Source: Streptomyces guryensis (GTDB taxonomy: Bacteria; Actinomycetota; Actinomycetes; Streptomycetales; Streptomycetaceae). From it: a stretch of 64,000 nt of DNA. Location: positions 1 through 64,000 of the forward strand of contig NZ_JAJSBI010000013.1 of NCBI RefSeq assembly GCF_021261325.1, read 5' to 3'. The translations under genes were made by a program, and so were the position numbers. The notes beneath the pieces are model-generated. The model had not been told where the DNA came from and made no database searches. It saw nothing but the letters and a program-made list of their open reading frames with translations. This document shows positions 16,913 to 24,664 of this stretch, piece by piece; position 1 is the stretch's first letter; each line of letters begins with the position of its first letter.

Positions 16913-17683
16913 GTGCGCTTTTCGCGGAATGCGACGGGAACTCTCTTCGTGGGCGGGGCCTTGAGCCTGACCCTGGCCGCGCTCGCCTATCCCGCGATGC
17001 TCGGAGTCAACACGGTGTCCAGCGACGGATCGAGAATCATCGCGCAGACCCAGTGGGGGCCGCTGACGGAGGCCGACCGGGACTTCGTGGTCAAGGTGCG
17101 CGCGGCCGGGCTCTGGGAGTACCCCGTGGGTCAGATGGGCCTGAAGAAGGGGCAGAGCAAGGCGGTGATCACCGCGAGCAAGCACCTCATCGACGGACAC
17201 GCCGCGCTGGACGCCAGCTGCCGCAAGATCAGCACGATGCTGAACATCACGATTCCCAACGTGGCCAGCCCCCAGCAGGTCGGCTTCGTCAACACGCTCG
17301 CCGCCGACCAGGGCAAGCAGTTCGACACGGACTTCGCCAACATCCTGCGCGTGACGCACGGTTCGATCTTCAACACGATCGCGAAGATCCGCTCCACGAC
17401 CAAGAACACCGTGGTGCGGGCGCTGGCCGACCAGGCCAACGCGACGGTCCTGGATCACATCACGGTCATGGAGCAGACCGGTCTGGTCAACTTCGACCAG
17501 GTCCTCTTCCAGGAGACGACCCCGCCGAAGCTGCCCGCCACGGACCTGACCCCGCCGCCCCCGGCCGCGGGCCAGCCGGAGATCGTCCTCACCCCGCCGG
17601 TGGACAGCACCACCCAGCCGCCGGTCCTGCCGGGCGAGTCGTCGACCGGCCAGGGCGCGAACCCGAGCCCGACCATAAGGTGA
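16913..17683 (+). CDS. Exported DUF4142 protein
   Basis: 256 aa from the GTG at 16913, chosen because GGAGG lies five to six bases upstream; a longer frame to 16727 lacks this. The signal-like N-terminus (FVGGALSLTLAALAYPAML) is followed by a helical DUF4142 domain (LTEADRDFVVKVRAAGLWEYPVG...ASKHLIDGHAALD...), a ferritin-like four-helix fold in family predictions. It ends in a Pro/Thr/Ser-rich stalk. Function unknown; extracellular. Confidence 0.8.
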   Translation: MRFSRNATGTLFVGGALSLTLAALAYPAMLGVNTVSSDGSRIIAQTQWGPLTEADRDFVVKVRAAGLWEYPVGQMGLKKGQSKAVITASKHLIDGHAALDASCRKISTMLNITIPNVASPQQVGFVNTLAADQGKQFDTDFANILRVTHGSIFNTIAKIRSTTKNTVVRALADQANATVLDHITVMEQTGLVNFDQVLFQETTPPKLPATDLTPPPPAAGQPEIVLTPPVDSTTQPPVLPGESSTGQGANPSPTIR

Positions 17684-17934
17684 CAGCCGGGCGGCTCCGG
17701 GGTTGTGGAGCCGCCTGTTCCATCTGTGGCGAAATTGTAATAGACGATTGAACTACCCGTCGGTTGTCGCAGGTTGACAGCGTTCCGCCAGGAGATCCAC
17801 GATGTGATCGCACTGTGGCGCATGTGACCAATGGGCCCGGTGTTCCTCAGACCATTTCACCCCCGGTACGGCCGGGCGCGGCGTGCTGCCCTGCGCCGCC
17901 GCGCCGGGACCGCCCACGCCAGATGGGGATCCGC

Positions 17935-18858
17935 ATGTCCATAGCCAGACGTGTCACCGCGCGCCGCCTCCTGGCGACGGGCGCCGTGTCGCTCACCCTC
18001 TGCGCCGCCACCGTCGGCGCGGCCTCGAGCGCCTGGGCCACCGGCACGCCCGGCGGTGACGGCTGGAAGCACGCCGACGGCTACCGGCCCGGCACCGGTG
18101 CCGGCACCAAGACGGAGACGGACCGCTGCCAGTTCTCCCTGGACGGCACCGACTTCTACGACTCGGTCAAGGTCGACGACCGGACGCTGAAGCCCACCGA
18201 CGACGGCAAGGTCCACATCAAGGTCCGCGCGGCGGGCGACGCCACGACCTGCACGGCCTCCCTGGCCTCCTACCTCGCCCACGGCCCGTCCTTCGCCACC
18301 TCCGGCGAGCAGGTCTTCGTCGACTTCGACTCGGTGACGGTCAAGCAGGGCCAGACCGACTCCCTCGACATCGCGGTGCCGGACGCGGGCTGCTTCGCGC
18401 AGGTCGACCTCTACCGGGGCGCCGTGAAGTTCGACGGCAAGCTCGACGCCAAGGACGGCTTCGTCCACGGCGACCTGCCGGCCGGCCCCGACCACCCGGT
18501 CATCAAGGACAAGCTGATCGCGTCCTGGAACGGCGGCACCAAGGACTGCACGAGCACCGAGTCGCAGCCGCCGTCCACCCCGCCCGCCTCGACACCGGCA
18601 TCCGGGCAGCCCTCGACCCCGGCCGCGGAGAGCTCCGCCCCGGCCCCGAGCGCCTCCGAGCCGACGCCGTCCGAGACCGACACCCCGGTCGCCTCCGCGT
18701 CGACCACCGTCCCCGCCGCACCGACCGGCGGCGGTGGCCTCGCGGAGACCGGCGGCGGCAGCGACTCCGGCATCATCGCCGGTGGCGCGGCGGCACTCCT
18801 GGCCGCGGGCGGTGCGATCGTCGTCGTGACCAGGCGCCGCCGTACGGCCCGCTCGTGA
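17935..18858 (+). CDS. Sortase-anchored surface protein (LAETG type)
   Basis: 307 aa from the ATG at 17935. A signal peptide ends near ATVGAASSAWA. An extracellular domain with one disulfide-like Cys pair follows, then a Pro/Ser/Thr-rich wall spanner (about 205-265), then LAETG, a membrane helix (IIAGGAAALLAAGGAIVVV) and RRRR. LAxTG is the recognition motif of class E sortases in Streptomyces, so the protein should be covalently anchored to the wall. Adhesin or matrix role is inference. Confidence 0.88.
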   Translation: MSIARRVTARRLLATGAVSLTLCAATVGAASSAWATGTPGGDGWKHADGYRPGTGAGTKTETDRCQFSLDGTDFYDSVKVDDRTLKPTDDGKVHIKVRAAGDATTCTASLASYLAHGPSFATSGEQVFVDFDSVTVKQGQTDSLDIAVPDAGCFAQVDLYRGAVKFDGKLDAKDGFVHGDLPAGPDHPVIKDKLIASWNGGTKDCTSTESQPPSTPPASTPASGQPSTPAAESSAPAPSASEPTPSETDTPVASASTTVPAAPTGGGGLAETGGGSDSGIIAGGAAALLAAGGAIVVVTRRRRTARS

Positions 18859-18908
18859 TCCGCCCCCGCCGGACAGCGCGGCGGACACCCCGATAGCCAC
18901 TCCCGATA

Positions 18909-18943
18909 CGAACGCCCCGGAGACCCCCGCTCCGGGGCGTTCG
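18909..18943. terminator. Strong bidirectional terminator
   Basis: Perfect 14-bp stem (CGAACGCCCCGGAG / CTCCGGGGCGTTCG) with a 7-nt loop, between the convergent ends at 18858 and 18967. Confidence 0.9.
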
Positions 18944-18966
18944 TGCTGCCGGACCCGCGGTGCCGC

Positions 18967-19326
18967 TCAACCCCCGTCCGCGACACACTGCTTGAGCAGC
19001 AGCCGTACGTCGTCGTCGACCACCCGGTAGCGCACCACGCGTCCCTCCTTGTCGCCAGCCACCACCCCGGCCGCCCTGAGCAGCCGCAACGCCTGCGAGA
19101 CGGCCGGGTCGTTCATGCCGGTCGCGATCGCCAGGTCGGACACGGCCAGCGGGCCGGTGCGGTGCAGGGCGAGCAGCAGGGCGAGCCGCTTGGGGTCGGC
19201 GAGCAGGGAGAAGCGGTCGGCCCAGGTGCGGACGTGCTCGGCGTCGCCGATGGCCTCGATGGCCTCGCACACCCGGTGGCCGTCGATCGTGCGGCGGTCT
19301 GCGCGGTCGGCCGGGACGAGATGCAT
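18967..19326 (-). CDS. ArsR/SmtB-family metal-responsive repressor
   Basis: 119 aa winged-helix protein (RFSLLADPKRLALLLALHRTGPLAVSDLAIATGMNDPAVSQALRLLR). His residues near the N-terminus (MHLV, DGHRV) and Cys/Asp near the C-terminus (DDDVRLLLKQC) are candidate ligands, as in NmtR-type nickel/cobalt sensors. It is divergent from a cobalamin-riboswitch-controlled NiCoT transporter and has a 16-bp palindrome 37 bp upstream of its start. Inference: it senses Co(II) or Ni(II). Confidence 0.88.
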   Translation of the reverse strand: MHLVPADRADRRTIDGHRVCEAIEAIGDAEHVRTWADRFSLLADPKRLALLLALHRTGPLAVSDLAIATGMNDPAVSQALRLLRAAGVVAGDKEGRVVRYRVVDDDVRLLLKQCVADGG

Positions 19327-19362
19327 ACGGCCATCCTCGCAGGCGTCCGCATGTGATCTTCA

Positions 19363-19378
19363 ATACCTGCGCAGGTAT
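19363..19378. promoter_or_regulatory. Candidate ArsR operator
   Basis: ATACCTGCGCAGGTAT is a perfect 16-bp palindrome between the ArsR start and the riboswitch, well placed to control the ArsR gene and possibly the transporter promoter. Confidence 0.75.
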
Positions 19379-19399
19379 GCAGCTATGCAGGGGAGTGCC

Positions 19400-19585
19400 A
19401 ACGGCCCTACGGTGGGCGGGCCGTGGTGTTCGGGAAGTCGGTGCCAAGCCGACGCGGCCCTCGCCACTGTGATCGGGGAGTTCGTCGCCCACGTCCCGCG
19501 AGGGACAGCCACTGGCCGCCGCGAGGCGGCTGGGAAGGCGGGCGGCGGACGTACGACCCGTAAGCCAGGAGACCGGCCACGGCAG
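19400..19585 (+). promoter_or_regulatory. Cobalamin (adenosylcobalamin) riboswitch
   Basis: Conserved blocks in order: GGAAGTCGGTGCCAAGCCG near 19433, GCGGCCCTCGCCACTGTGA near 19453-19472, CGGCTGGGAAGGCGGGC near 19526, and the B12 box GCCAGGAGACCGGCC at 19564-19578. This is the class I cobalamin riboswitch order. It ends about 38 bp before the NiCoT ATG, so B12 should repress transporter expression. Outer boundaries are approximate. Confidence 0.93.
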
Positions 19586-19622
19586 CGCACGAAAAGATCC
19601 ACGAGGTGCTGGAGCTGACCGC

Positions 19623-20771
19623 ATGACCCTGCCCGGGACGTCCCTGCCCGAGAAGACCGAGCCCGCCTCCTTCCGCTGGCGGCGCGAGGACACCGTCAAG
19701 ACGGCCGGCCTGATGGCGGTGATCGCCGCCCTGCACGTCGTCGCCTTCGGCATCCTCTTCCTCCTCGTCGTCCCGGGGCACTACGAGGTCGGCAACAACG
19801 CCTTCGGACTCGGCCTCGGCATCACGGCCTACACGCTCGGCATGCGGCACGCCTTCGACGCCGACCACATCGCCGCCATCGACAACACCACCCGCAAGCT
19901 GATGGCGGACGGCAAGCGTCCGGTATCGGTGGGGTTCTGGTTCGCGCTGGGGCACTCCAGCGTGGTGGTCGTGCTGGCGGCGATGATCGCGGGCGGCACC
20001 CGGCTCGCCGACAAGGTCATGAACGAGCACTCCCGCACCCACCAGGTGCTCGGCTTCATGGGTACGACGATCTCGGCCACGTTCCTCTATCTGGTCGCCG
20101 CGGTGAACCTGGTCGCCCTCGTCGGCATCCTGCGCGTCTTCCGGGCGATGCGGGCGGGGACGTACGACGAGAAGGAGCTCGAACAGCACCTGGACTCACG
20201 GGGGTTCATGAACCGGATCCTCGGCCGCCTGACCAGGTCCATCTCCCGCCCCGGCCAGATGTTCCCGCTCGGCTTCCTCTTCGGCCTGGGCTTCGACACG
20301 GCGACCGAGGTCACGCTGATGGTGATGGCGGGCTCCGGGGCCGCGGCCGGGCTGCCCTGGTACGCGATCCTCTGCCTGCCGCTGCTCTTCGCGGCCGGCA
20401 TGAGCCTGTTCGACACGCTCGACGGCACCTTCATGAACTTCGCGTACCAGTGGGCTTTTTCGAACCCGGTGCGCAAGGTGTTCTACAACCTCACCATCAC
20501 CGGGCTGTCCATCGCCGTGGCCTTCTTCATCGCCACGATGGAACTCTTCGGCCTCGACCTGGCCAACGTCGGCTACATCATCGTCGGCCTGTTCGTGGTG
20601 GTGTGGGTGGGGGCGGTGGGGTACTGGAAGGCGGCGAGGGTGGAGCAGCGGTGGGCGGCGCCCCAAAAGGGCGCGGAGCTGTCTCGATATGCGGCTCCGC
20701 CGCGGGGCGCGACCGGCCACGACGACACCGCAGCCGACAGACGACCCGTCGCGCCCCCGGCGGAGCGCTAA
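19623..20771 (+). CDS. NiCoT-family transporter, probably cobalt uptake
   Basis: 382 aa with about eight membrane helices. The metal-selectivity motif RHAFDADHIAAIDN (H-x4-DH) in the second helix is complete, and LGFDTATEVTLM is the second NiCoT signature. Family: HoxN/NixA permeases for Ni or Co. The cobalamin riboswitch upstream argues for cobalt. The last 35 residues (from APQKGAEL) derive from a dispersed intergenic repeat and are not part of the family. The 3' end overlaps the convergent nucleoside hydrolase by 4 bp. Confidence 0.92.
   Translation: MTLPGTSLPEKTEPASFRWRREDTVKTAGLMAVIAALHVVAFGILFLLVVPGHYEVGNNAFGLGLGITAYTLGMRHAFDADHIAAIDNTTRKLMADGKRPVSVGFWFALGHSSVVVVLAAMIAGGTRLADKVMNEHSRTHQVLGFMGTTISATFLYLVAAVNLVALVGILRVFRAMRAGTYDEKELEQHLDSRGFMNRILGRLTRSISRPGQMFPLGFLFGLGFDTATEVTLMVMAGSGAAAGLPWYAILCLPLLFAAGMSLFDTLDGTFMNFAYQWAFSNPVRKVFYNLTITGLSIAVAFFIATMELFGLDLANVGYIIVGLFVVVWVGAVGYWKAARVEQRWAAPQKGAELSRYAAPPRGATGHDDTAADRRPVAPPAER
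20658..20740. repeat. Dispersed repeat family A, copy 1 (inside NiCoT 3' end)
   Basis: A GC-rich module with the core GCGGCTCCGCCGCGGGGCGCGACC preceded by an imperfect hairpin (GCGCCCC...GGGCGC). It has close relatives at 25509-25589 and 39251-39332. Here it is translated as the last residues of the transporter. Confidence 0.8.
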
Positions 20772-21733
20772 CGCTCCACCGTCTCCAGGTACAGCTTCAC
20801 GAAACGGTCCACGTCGACCTCCAACGCCACGTCCACCAGGGGCTGTTGGCGTACGCCCTGGTGGATCTCGGACTCTCCGGGGCGGGGGCGGCGGTCGACG
20901 ATGGTCTGGCCGCGGGTCGGGCCCGGGGCCAGGGCGACCTCGACCGGGAGGAGACGGCTGGTGATGCCCGCCGGGTCGACGACCGTGCAGACCGCGCCCG
21001 CGTCGCCGAGGCCGCCGGCCTCCTCGGCCTCGGGGGCCTCGCCCTGGTGGGCCGGCCGGTGGGCGAGGAGTTCGCCGGCCAGCCGGGTGCCGGGCTCGGT
21101 GCTCGCGCGCAGCCGGTGCACATCGGCGCCGGGGACGACGACCTGGGTGAAGACGTCCAGGCCGTACATCGTGATCGGCACTCCGGCGGTGAGCAGGACG
21201 GCGGCCGCCTCCGGGTCGTGCCAGACGTTGAACTCGGCGACCGCCGTGGCGTTCCCGGTGGCCACCGCGCCGCCCATGAACACGATCCGCTCGATGTTGC
21301 GGGTGACCTCGGGGTGGGTGCGCAGCAGCAGGGCGATGTTCGTCAGGGGCGCGGTGGGGATGAGCGTGACCGGGCGCGGGGAGGCGAGGATCTCGCGGCG
21401 CAGCAGGGTGACCGCGTCCACGTCGGCGGGGGTGCGGGTGGGGGCGGGCAGGCCGAGGTCGCCCATGCCGTCGGCACCGTGCACATGCCGCGCCGAGCGC
21501 GCCGGCTCGATCAGCGGGCGCTCGGCGCCCCGGCCGACCGGGATGTCGGGGGCGCCGGCCTGCTCCAGCACGGTCAGGGTGTTGCGGACGACTCCGTCGA
21601 CGTCCGTGTTCCCGGCGACGCAGGTGACCGCGCGCAGGTCGATCCCCGGGTGGCGTACGGCGAACAGCAGGGCCAGGGCGTCGTCGACACCCGTGTCGCA
21701 GTCGATGATCACCGGTATGGGCTGACCGTTCAC
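20768..21733 (-). CDS. Inosine-uridine-type nucleoside hydrolase
   Basis: 321 aa, GTG start with GAGAGGAG upstream. The N-terminal DCDTGVDDALAL is the calcium-binding aspartate cluster of IU nucleoside hydrolases. VAGNTDVDGVVRNTL and AEFNVWHDPEAA are further family motifs. Role: hydrolysis of the N-glycosidic bond of ribonucleosides in salvage. Cytoplasmic and monocistronic. Confidence 0.93.
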   Translation of the reverse strand: MNGQPIPVIIDCDTGVDDALALLFAVRHPGIDLRAVTCVAGNTDVDGVVRNTLTVLEQAGAPDIPVGRGAERPLIEPARSARHVHGADGMGDLGLPAPTRTPADVDAVTLLRREILASPRPVTLIPTAPLTNIALLLRTHPEVTRNIERIVFMGGAVATGNATAVAEFNVWHDPEAAAVLLTAGVPITMYGLDVFTQVVVPGADVHRLRASTEPGTRLAGELLAHRPAHQGEAPEAEEAGGLGDAGAVCTVVDPAGITSRLLPVEVALAPGPTRGQTIVDRRPRPGESEIHQGVRQQPLVDVALEVDVDRFVKLYLETVER

Positions 21734-21807
21734 GGCCGGGCTCCTCTCGCTACGACACGAGTCTCTACGACGTGTGGGCTACGACATGTGGGCTTACGAC
21801 AGTGACC

Positions 21808-23028
21808 TTACGCAGCCGCCCACAGTTCGGCGCCACGGGTCTCGGCGCATACGCCGATCCGCTCCAGCAGCCGTTCCACGGGTACGGCCCCCGGACGGCG
21901 CCCGTCCCGCAGCCGTACGGCCACCAGGTCGCCCTCGGCCTCCCGCTCGCCGATCACCGCCTGGTACGGCACCAGGCGCGCCGCCCGGATGCGGGCGCCG
22001 AGGGTGCCCTGTTCGGGCCCGGCGACATCGGCGCGCAGCCCGCGTGCCAGGGCCCGCCGTACGACCTCGTAAGCCCGTTCCTCCTGGGCCTCCGACACCG
22101 GCAGCACGACGAGCTGGACGGGTGCGGCCCACGCCGGGAAGGCCCCGCCGTGCTCCTCGATCATCTGCGCCACCGCGCGCTCCACGCTGCCGATGATGCT
22201 GCGGTGGACCATGACCGGCCGGTGCTTCGCGCCGTCGGCGCCGATGTAGTGCAGGTCGAAGCGTTCGGGCTGGTGGAAGTCGATCTGGACGGTGGACAGG
22301 GTGGCCTCACGGCCGGCGGAGTCGACGACCTGCACGTCGATCTTGGGCCCGTAGAAGGCGGCCTCTCCCGCCGCCGCCTCGTACTCGACACCGGCGCCGG
22401 CCAGCACCTCCTCCAGCAGCCGGGTGGCCCGCTTCCAGAGCGCCGGGTCGGCGACGTACTTGCCGCCCTCCCCCGGCAGGGACAGCCGGTAGCGGGAGGC
22501 GCGGATGCCGAGGTCGGCGTAGGCGCGGCCGATCAGTTCGAGTGCGCCTCGCGCCTCCTCCACCGCCTGCTCCAGGGTGCAGAAGATATGGGCGTCGTTG
22601 AGCTGGATGGACCGTACGCGGGTCAGCCCGCCGAGCACCCCGGACGGCTCGGACCGGTACATGCCGCCCAACTCCGCGATCCTGAGCGGCAGTTCGCGGT
22701 AGCTGTGCGACCGGGACCGGTAGATGAGGGCGTGGTGGGGGCAGAGGCTGGGCCGCAGGACGACCTGTTCGCCGCCCAGCTCCATCGGCGGGAACATGTC
22801 GTCGCTGTAGTGGGACCAGTGCCCCGAGAGCTCGTACAGCTCGCGCTTGCCGAGCACGGGGGAGTAGACGTGCCGGTAGCCGGCCGCGCGTTCCTGCTCC
22901 CGGATGTACTCCTCCAGGGCGTGCCGCACGATCGCGCCGTCGGGCAGCCAGTACGGCAGCCCCGCGCCCATCAGCGGATCAGTGTCGAACAACTCCAGCT
23001 CACGGCCGAGCCGACGGTGGTCGTACAT
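21808..23028 (-). CDS. Threonyl-tRNA synthetase paralog lacking TGS and editing domains
   Basis: 406 aa against about 650 for full bacterial ThrRS. The protein begins directly at the class II catalytic core (MYDHRRLGRELELFDTDPLMGAGLPYWLPDGA). Motif 2 region TRVRSIQLNDAHIFC and motif 3 MVHRSIIGSVERAVAQMIEE are present, followed by an anticodon-binding domain (VQLVVLPVSEAQEERAYEV). The zinc-ligand Cys in LRPSLCPHHALIY and both downstream His are visible. The editing (SAD) and TGS domains are absent. The start follows GAGGAGAGAG. A Thr leader peptide and hairpin lie upstream. It could be a stress- or drug-resistant back-up enzyme (borrelidin-type resistance is one possibility). Confidence 0.9.
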   Translation of the reverse strand: MYDHRRLGRELELFDTDPLMGAGLPYWLPDGAIVRHALEEYIREQERAAGYRHVYSPVLGKRELYELSGHWSHYSDDMFPPMELGGEQVVLRPSLCPHHALIYRSRSHSYRELPLRIAELGGMYRSEPSGVLGGLTRVRSIQLNDAHIFCTLEQAVEEARGALELIGRAYADLGIRASRYRLSLPGEGGKYVADPALWKRATRLLEEVLAGAGVEYEAAAGEAAFYGPKIDVQVVDSAGREATLSTVQIDFHQPERFDLHYIGADGAKHRPVMVHRSIIGSVERAVAQMIEEHGGAFPAWAAPVQLVVLPVSEAQEERAYEVVRRALARGLRADVAGPEQGTLGARIRAARLVPYQAVIGEREAEGDLVAVRLRDGRRPGAVPVERLLERIGVCAETRGAELWAAA

Positions 23029-23065
23029 GGTCTCTCTCCTCGCGGTACAGGCGAGCGACCCACGA

Positions 23066-23097
23066 CGAAGCCCCGGGGCACCCGCCCCGGGGCTTCG
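23066..23097 (-). terminator. Attenuator hairpin in thrS-paralog leader
   Basis: 14-bp perfect stem (CGAAGCCCCGGGGC / GCCCCGGGGCTTCG) with loop ACCC on plus coordinates, about 18 bp after the leader stop and 38 bp before the synthetase ATG. On the minus strand it would terminate transcription between leader and gene. A smaller hairpin (CGCCGG/CCGGCG) overlaps the Thr codons upstream and could compete through CCCGG:CCGGG pairing. Confidence 0.75.
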
Positions 23098-23114
23098 GAC
23101 ATCCAGTCCATGGA

Positions 23115-23171
23115 TCAGCGCGCCGGGACACTCTCCGGCGTCGTCGTGAGGAACGACTGAGCGCGCTTCAT
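23115..23171 (-). CDS. Threonine leader peptide (attenuator)
   Basis: Eighteen residues, MKRAQSFLTTTPESVPAR, followed by TGA. Three consecutive ACG Thr codons (23147-23139) lie mid-peptide. TACCGT plus six C residues precede the ATG, the exact spacing for a leaderless transcript. A strong hairpin follows and then the ThrRS paralog. This is the layout of classical ribosome-mediated attenuation, in which scarcity of charged tRNA-Thr stalls the ribosome and permits read-through. Function is inferred from position and composition. Confidence 0.75.
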   Translation of the reverse strand: MKRAQSFLTTTPESVPAR

Positions 23172-23177
23172 GGGGGG

Positions 23178-23183
23178 ACGGTA
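23178..23183 (-). promoter_or_regulatory. -10 element of leader transcript
   Basis: TACCGT on the minus strand, six bases before the leader ATG, matching TANNNT. The -35 region is not recognisable. Confidence 0.45.
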
Positions 23184-23466
23184 ACGCGGGGGCGGGGTGA
23201 GCGCGACGGCTTTTCGGGGTGCCGATGTCCCGGCGCGCGCTCCGGGGGCTCACTGCAAAGAACACTGGGCCCTCGTGGAGGTCGGGCTGCGGCTGACCGC
23301 CGCTCCCAGCGCGGGAACCGCTGTGCGCTTTGCGCCCTGACCCGGCGGATCCAGCCGAAGGCGGGGCCCCGGTGTGTAACCCGGACGGACCGGCGCGCTG
23401 GTGGGGCGTCGTGCGCGGTGGTCCCTTGGAGACGTGATCGGTCTTGAGGTGGCCAGGAGGCGTCCG

Positions 23467-24282
23467 ATGATCCGCACCCCGTCCCGTGTCCTCGTCGTCG
23501 CCGCGATGTCCGCGGGGGCCCTGGTCGGCGTGAGCGCGTGCGGGCTCATCGTGGGCGTGGGGCCGGAGCCGGGCTCGGGGGCGGAGCGGCACACGCCCGC
23601 GGCTTCGCACAGCGCCCGGCCCGGTGCGAAGCCGTCCGCCACCGCCCCCGCCGCACCCCCGCCCCTCACCGAGGCTCAGGCTCAGGCGGCGCTGCTGACC
23701 CAAGGGGACCTGGGCGCGCCGTGGGCGCCGACGCAGGGGGCCGCGACCTGGCGGGACGGGGTGCTCAAGGCCCACGCCGACGTGCCCGAATGCCGGAAGC
23801 TTCTCGACGCGCTGTACACGGACGACCTGTTCGGTGCGGACGCCACCGGGGCCCGGGTCGTGACCGGGCTCGACGATGCCATGGACCAGACGCAGTTGCG
23901 GTACCAGGTGCTGTCGTTGAAGCCCACGGTCGTGGACCGGACGCTGGCATGGCTGAAGACGCTGCCCGGTGCATGCGCCAAATTCACGGCGGTGAACGAC
24001 CGCGGCGCCCTCCAGGGCGTCCGGGTCGACGAGGCCGTACTGCCGGTCGTCGGCGACGCCCGGCAGGGGCTGCGCGTCACGGTCACCAACCAGACCCAGT
24101 CGACCGACAGCCAGCAGACCCTGCTCACCCTCGACGTCGCCGTGGTCCGCGCCGGCGACGACACGATCGTCCTCACCCACGGCGGCCCGGGCGACGTGTC
24201 CGCCGATGCCACGAAGGCCTTCGTACAGGTGGGGGTGCAGCGGCTGGCCGACGTCAGGAAGCAGGCGCGGCTGCGCGTCTGA
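23467..24282 (+). CDS. Lipoprotein with PknH-sensor-like extracellular domain
   Basis: 271 aa, ATG after AGGAGG. The signal peptide ends in a lipobox (LVGVSAC), so the mature Cys is likely lipidated. An Ala/Pro linker is followed by a folded domain with LLTQGDLGAPW at its start and a lone Cys pair (DVPECRKLLDALY...LPGACAKF), as in actinomycete extracellular sensor-like lipoproteins. Function unknown; surface of the cell membrane. Confidence 0.8.
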   Translation: MIRTPSRVLVVAAMSAGALVGVSACGLIVGVGPEPGSGAERHTPAASHSARPGAKPSATAPAAPPPLTEAQAQAALLTQGDLGAPWAPTQGAATWRDGVLKAHADVPECRKLLDALYTDDLFGADATGARVVTGLDDAMDQTQLRYQVLSLKPTVVDRTLAWLKTLPGACAKFTAVNDRGALQGVRVDEAVLPVVGDARQGLRVTVTNQTQSTDSQQTLLTLDVAVVRAGDDTIVLTHGGPGDVSADATKAFVQVGVQRLADVRKQARLRV

Positions 24283-24307
24283 CCTCGGCCCGACAGGGGG
24301 CCGAGTC

Positions 24308-24586
24308 CTAACCGAGCTTGTCCACGGCCTCCTTGGCCTCCCTCAGGCCCGCTCCTGTCGCCTCCCGGTACACCTTGATCGCCTGGATCTTCTTGCCGTC
24401 CCGCACCAGCGTGTTCACCTCGTCCGACCACGGTTCCTGCTCGGTCAGCCCCAAGTGGCCGAGGATCAGGTCGAGTTTGCGCTCGATCCGGGCAGCTCGT
24501 CTGTCCGCGCGGGACATCCGGTTCTCGATGCTGGCGATGCCGAAGACCAGGAGCAGGATGGCCAGGGAGAAACCGAGTGTGTCCAT
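24308..24586 (-). CDS. Membrane protein with ribosomal L7/L12 C-terminal-like domain
   Basis: 92 aa. One N-terminal helix (FSLAILLLVFGIASI), a basic coiled stretch, then KKIQAIKVYREATGAGLREAKEAVDKLG, which is the bL12 C-terminal fold signature without the rest of L12. TAGGAT plus six bases precede the ATG, so a leaderless mRNA is likely. Role unknown; probably a membrane-tethered protein-interaction module. Confidence 0.78.
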   Translation of the reverse strand: MDTLGFSLAILLLVFGIASIENRMSRADRRAARIERKLDLILGHLGLTEQEPWSDEVNTLVRDGKKIQAIKVYREATGAGLREAKEAVDKLG

Positions 24587-24664
24587 GCCACGATCCTAGG
24601 CGTCGCGATTCTCGGGCCCCGATCCTGGGGGCGCGAGATCCTGGGGCCCCGATCCCGGGGCTCC

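Noticed and set aside
23041..23049. T-box-like TGTACCGCG on the minus strand before the ThrRS paralog
   Set aside because: Lacks the preceding GGG/TGG of the T-box consensus and a convincing specifier loop; a Thr leader peptide and terminator explain the region better.
21772..23160. Plus-strand open frame over the ThrRS paralog
   Set aside because: Opposite strand carries clear class II synthetase motifs; the plus translation is a codon-bias shadow.
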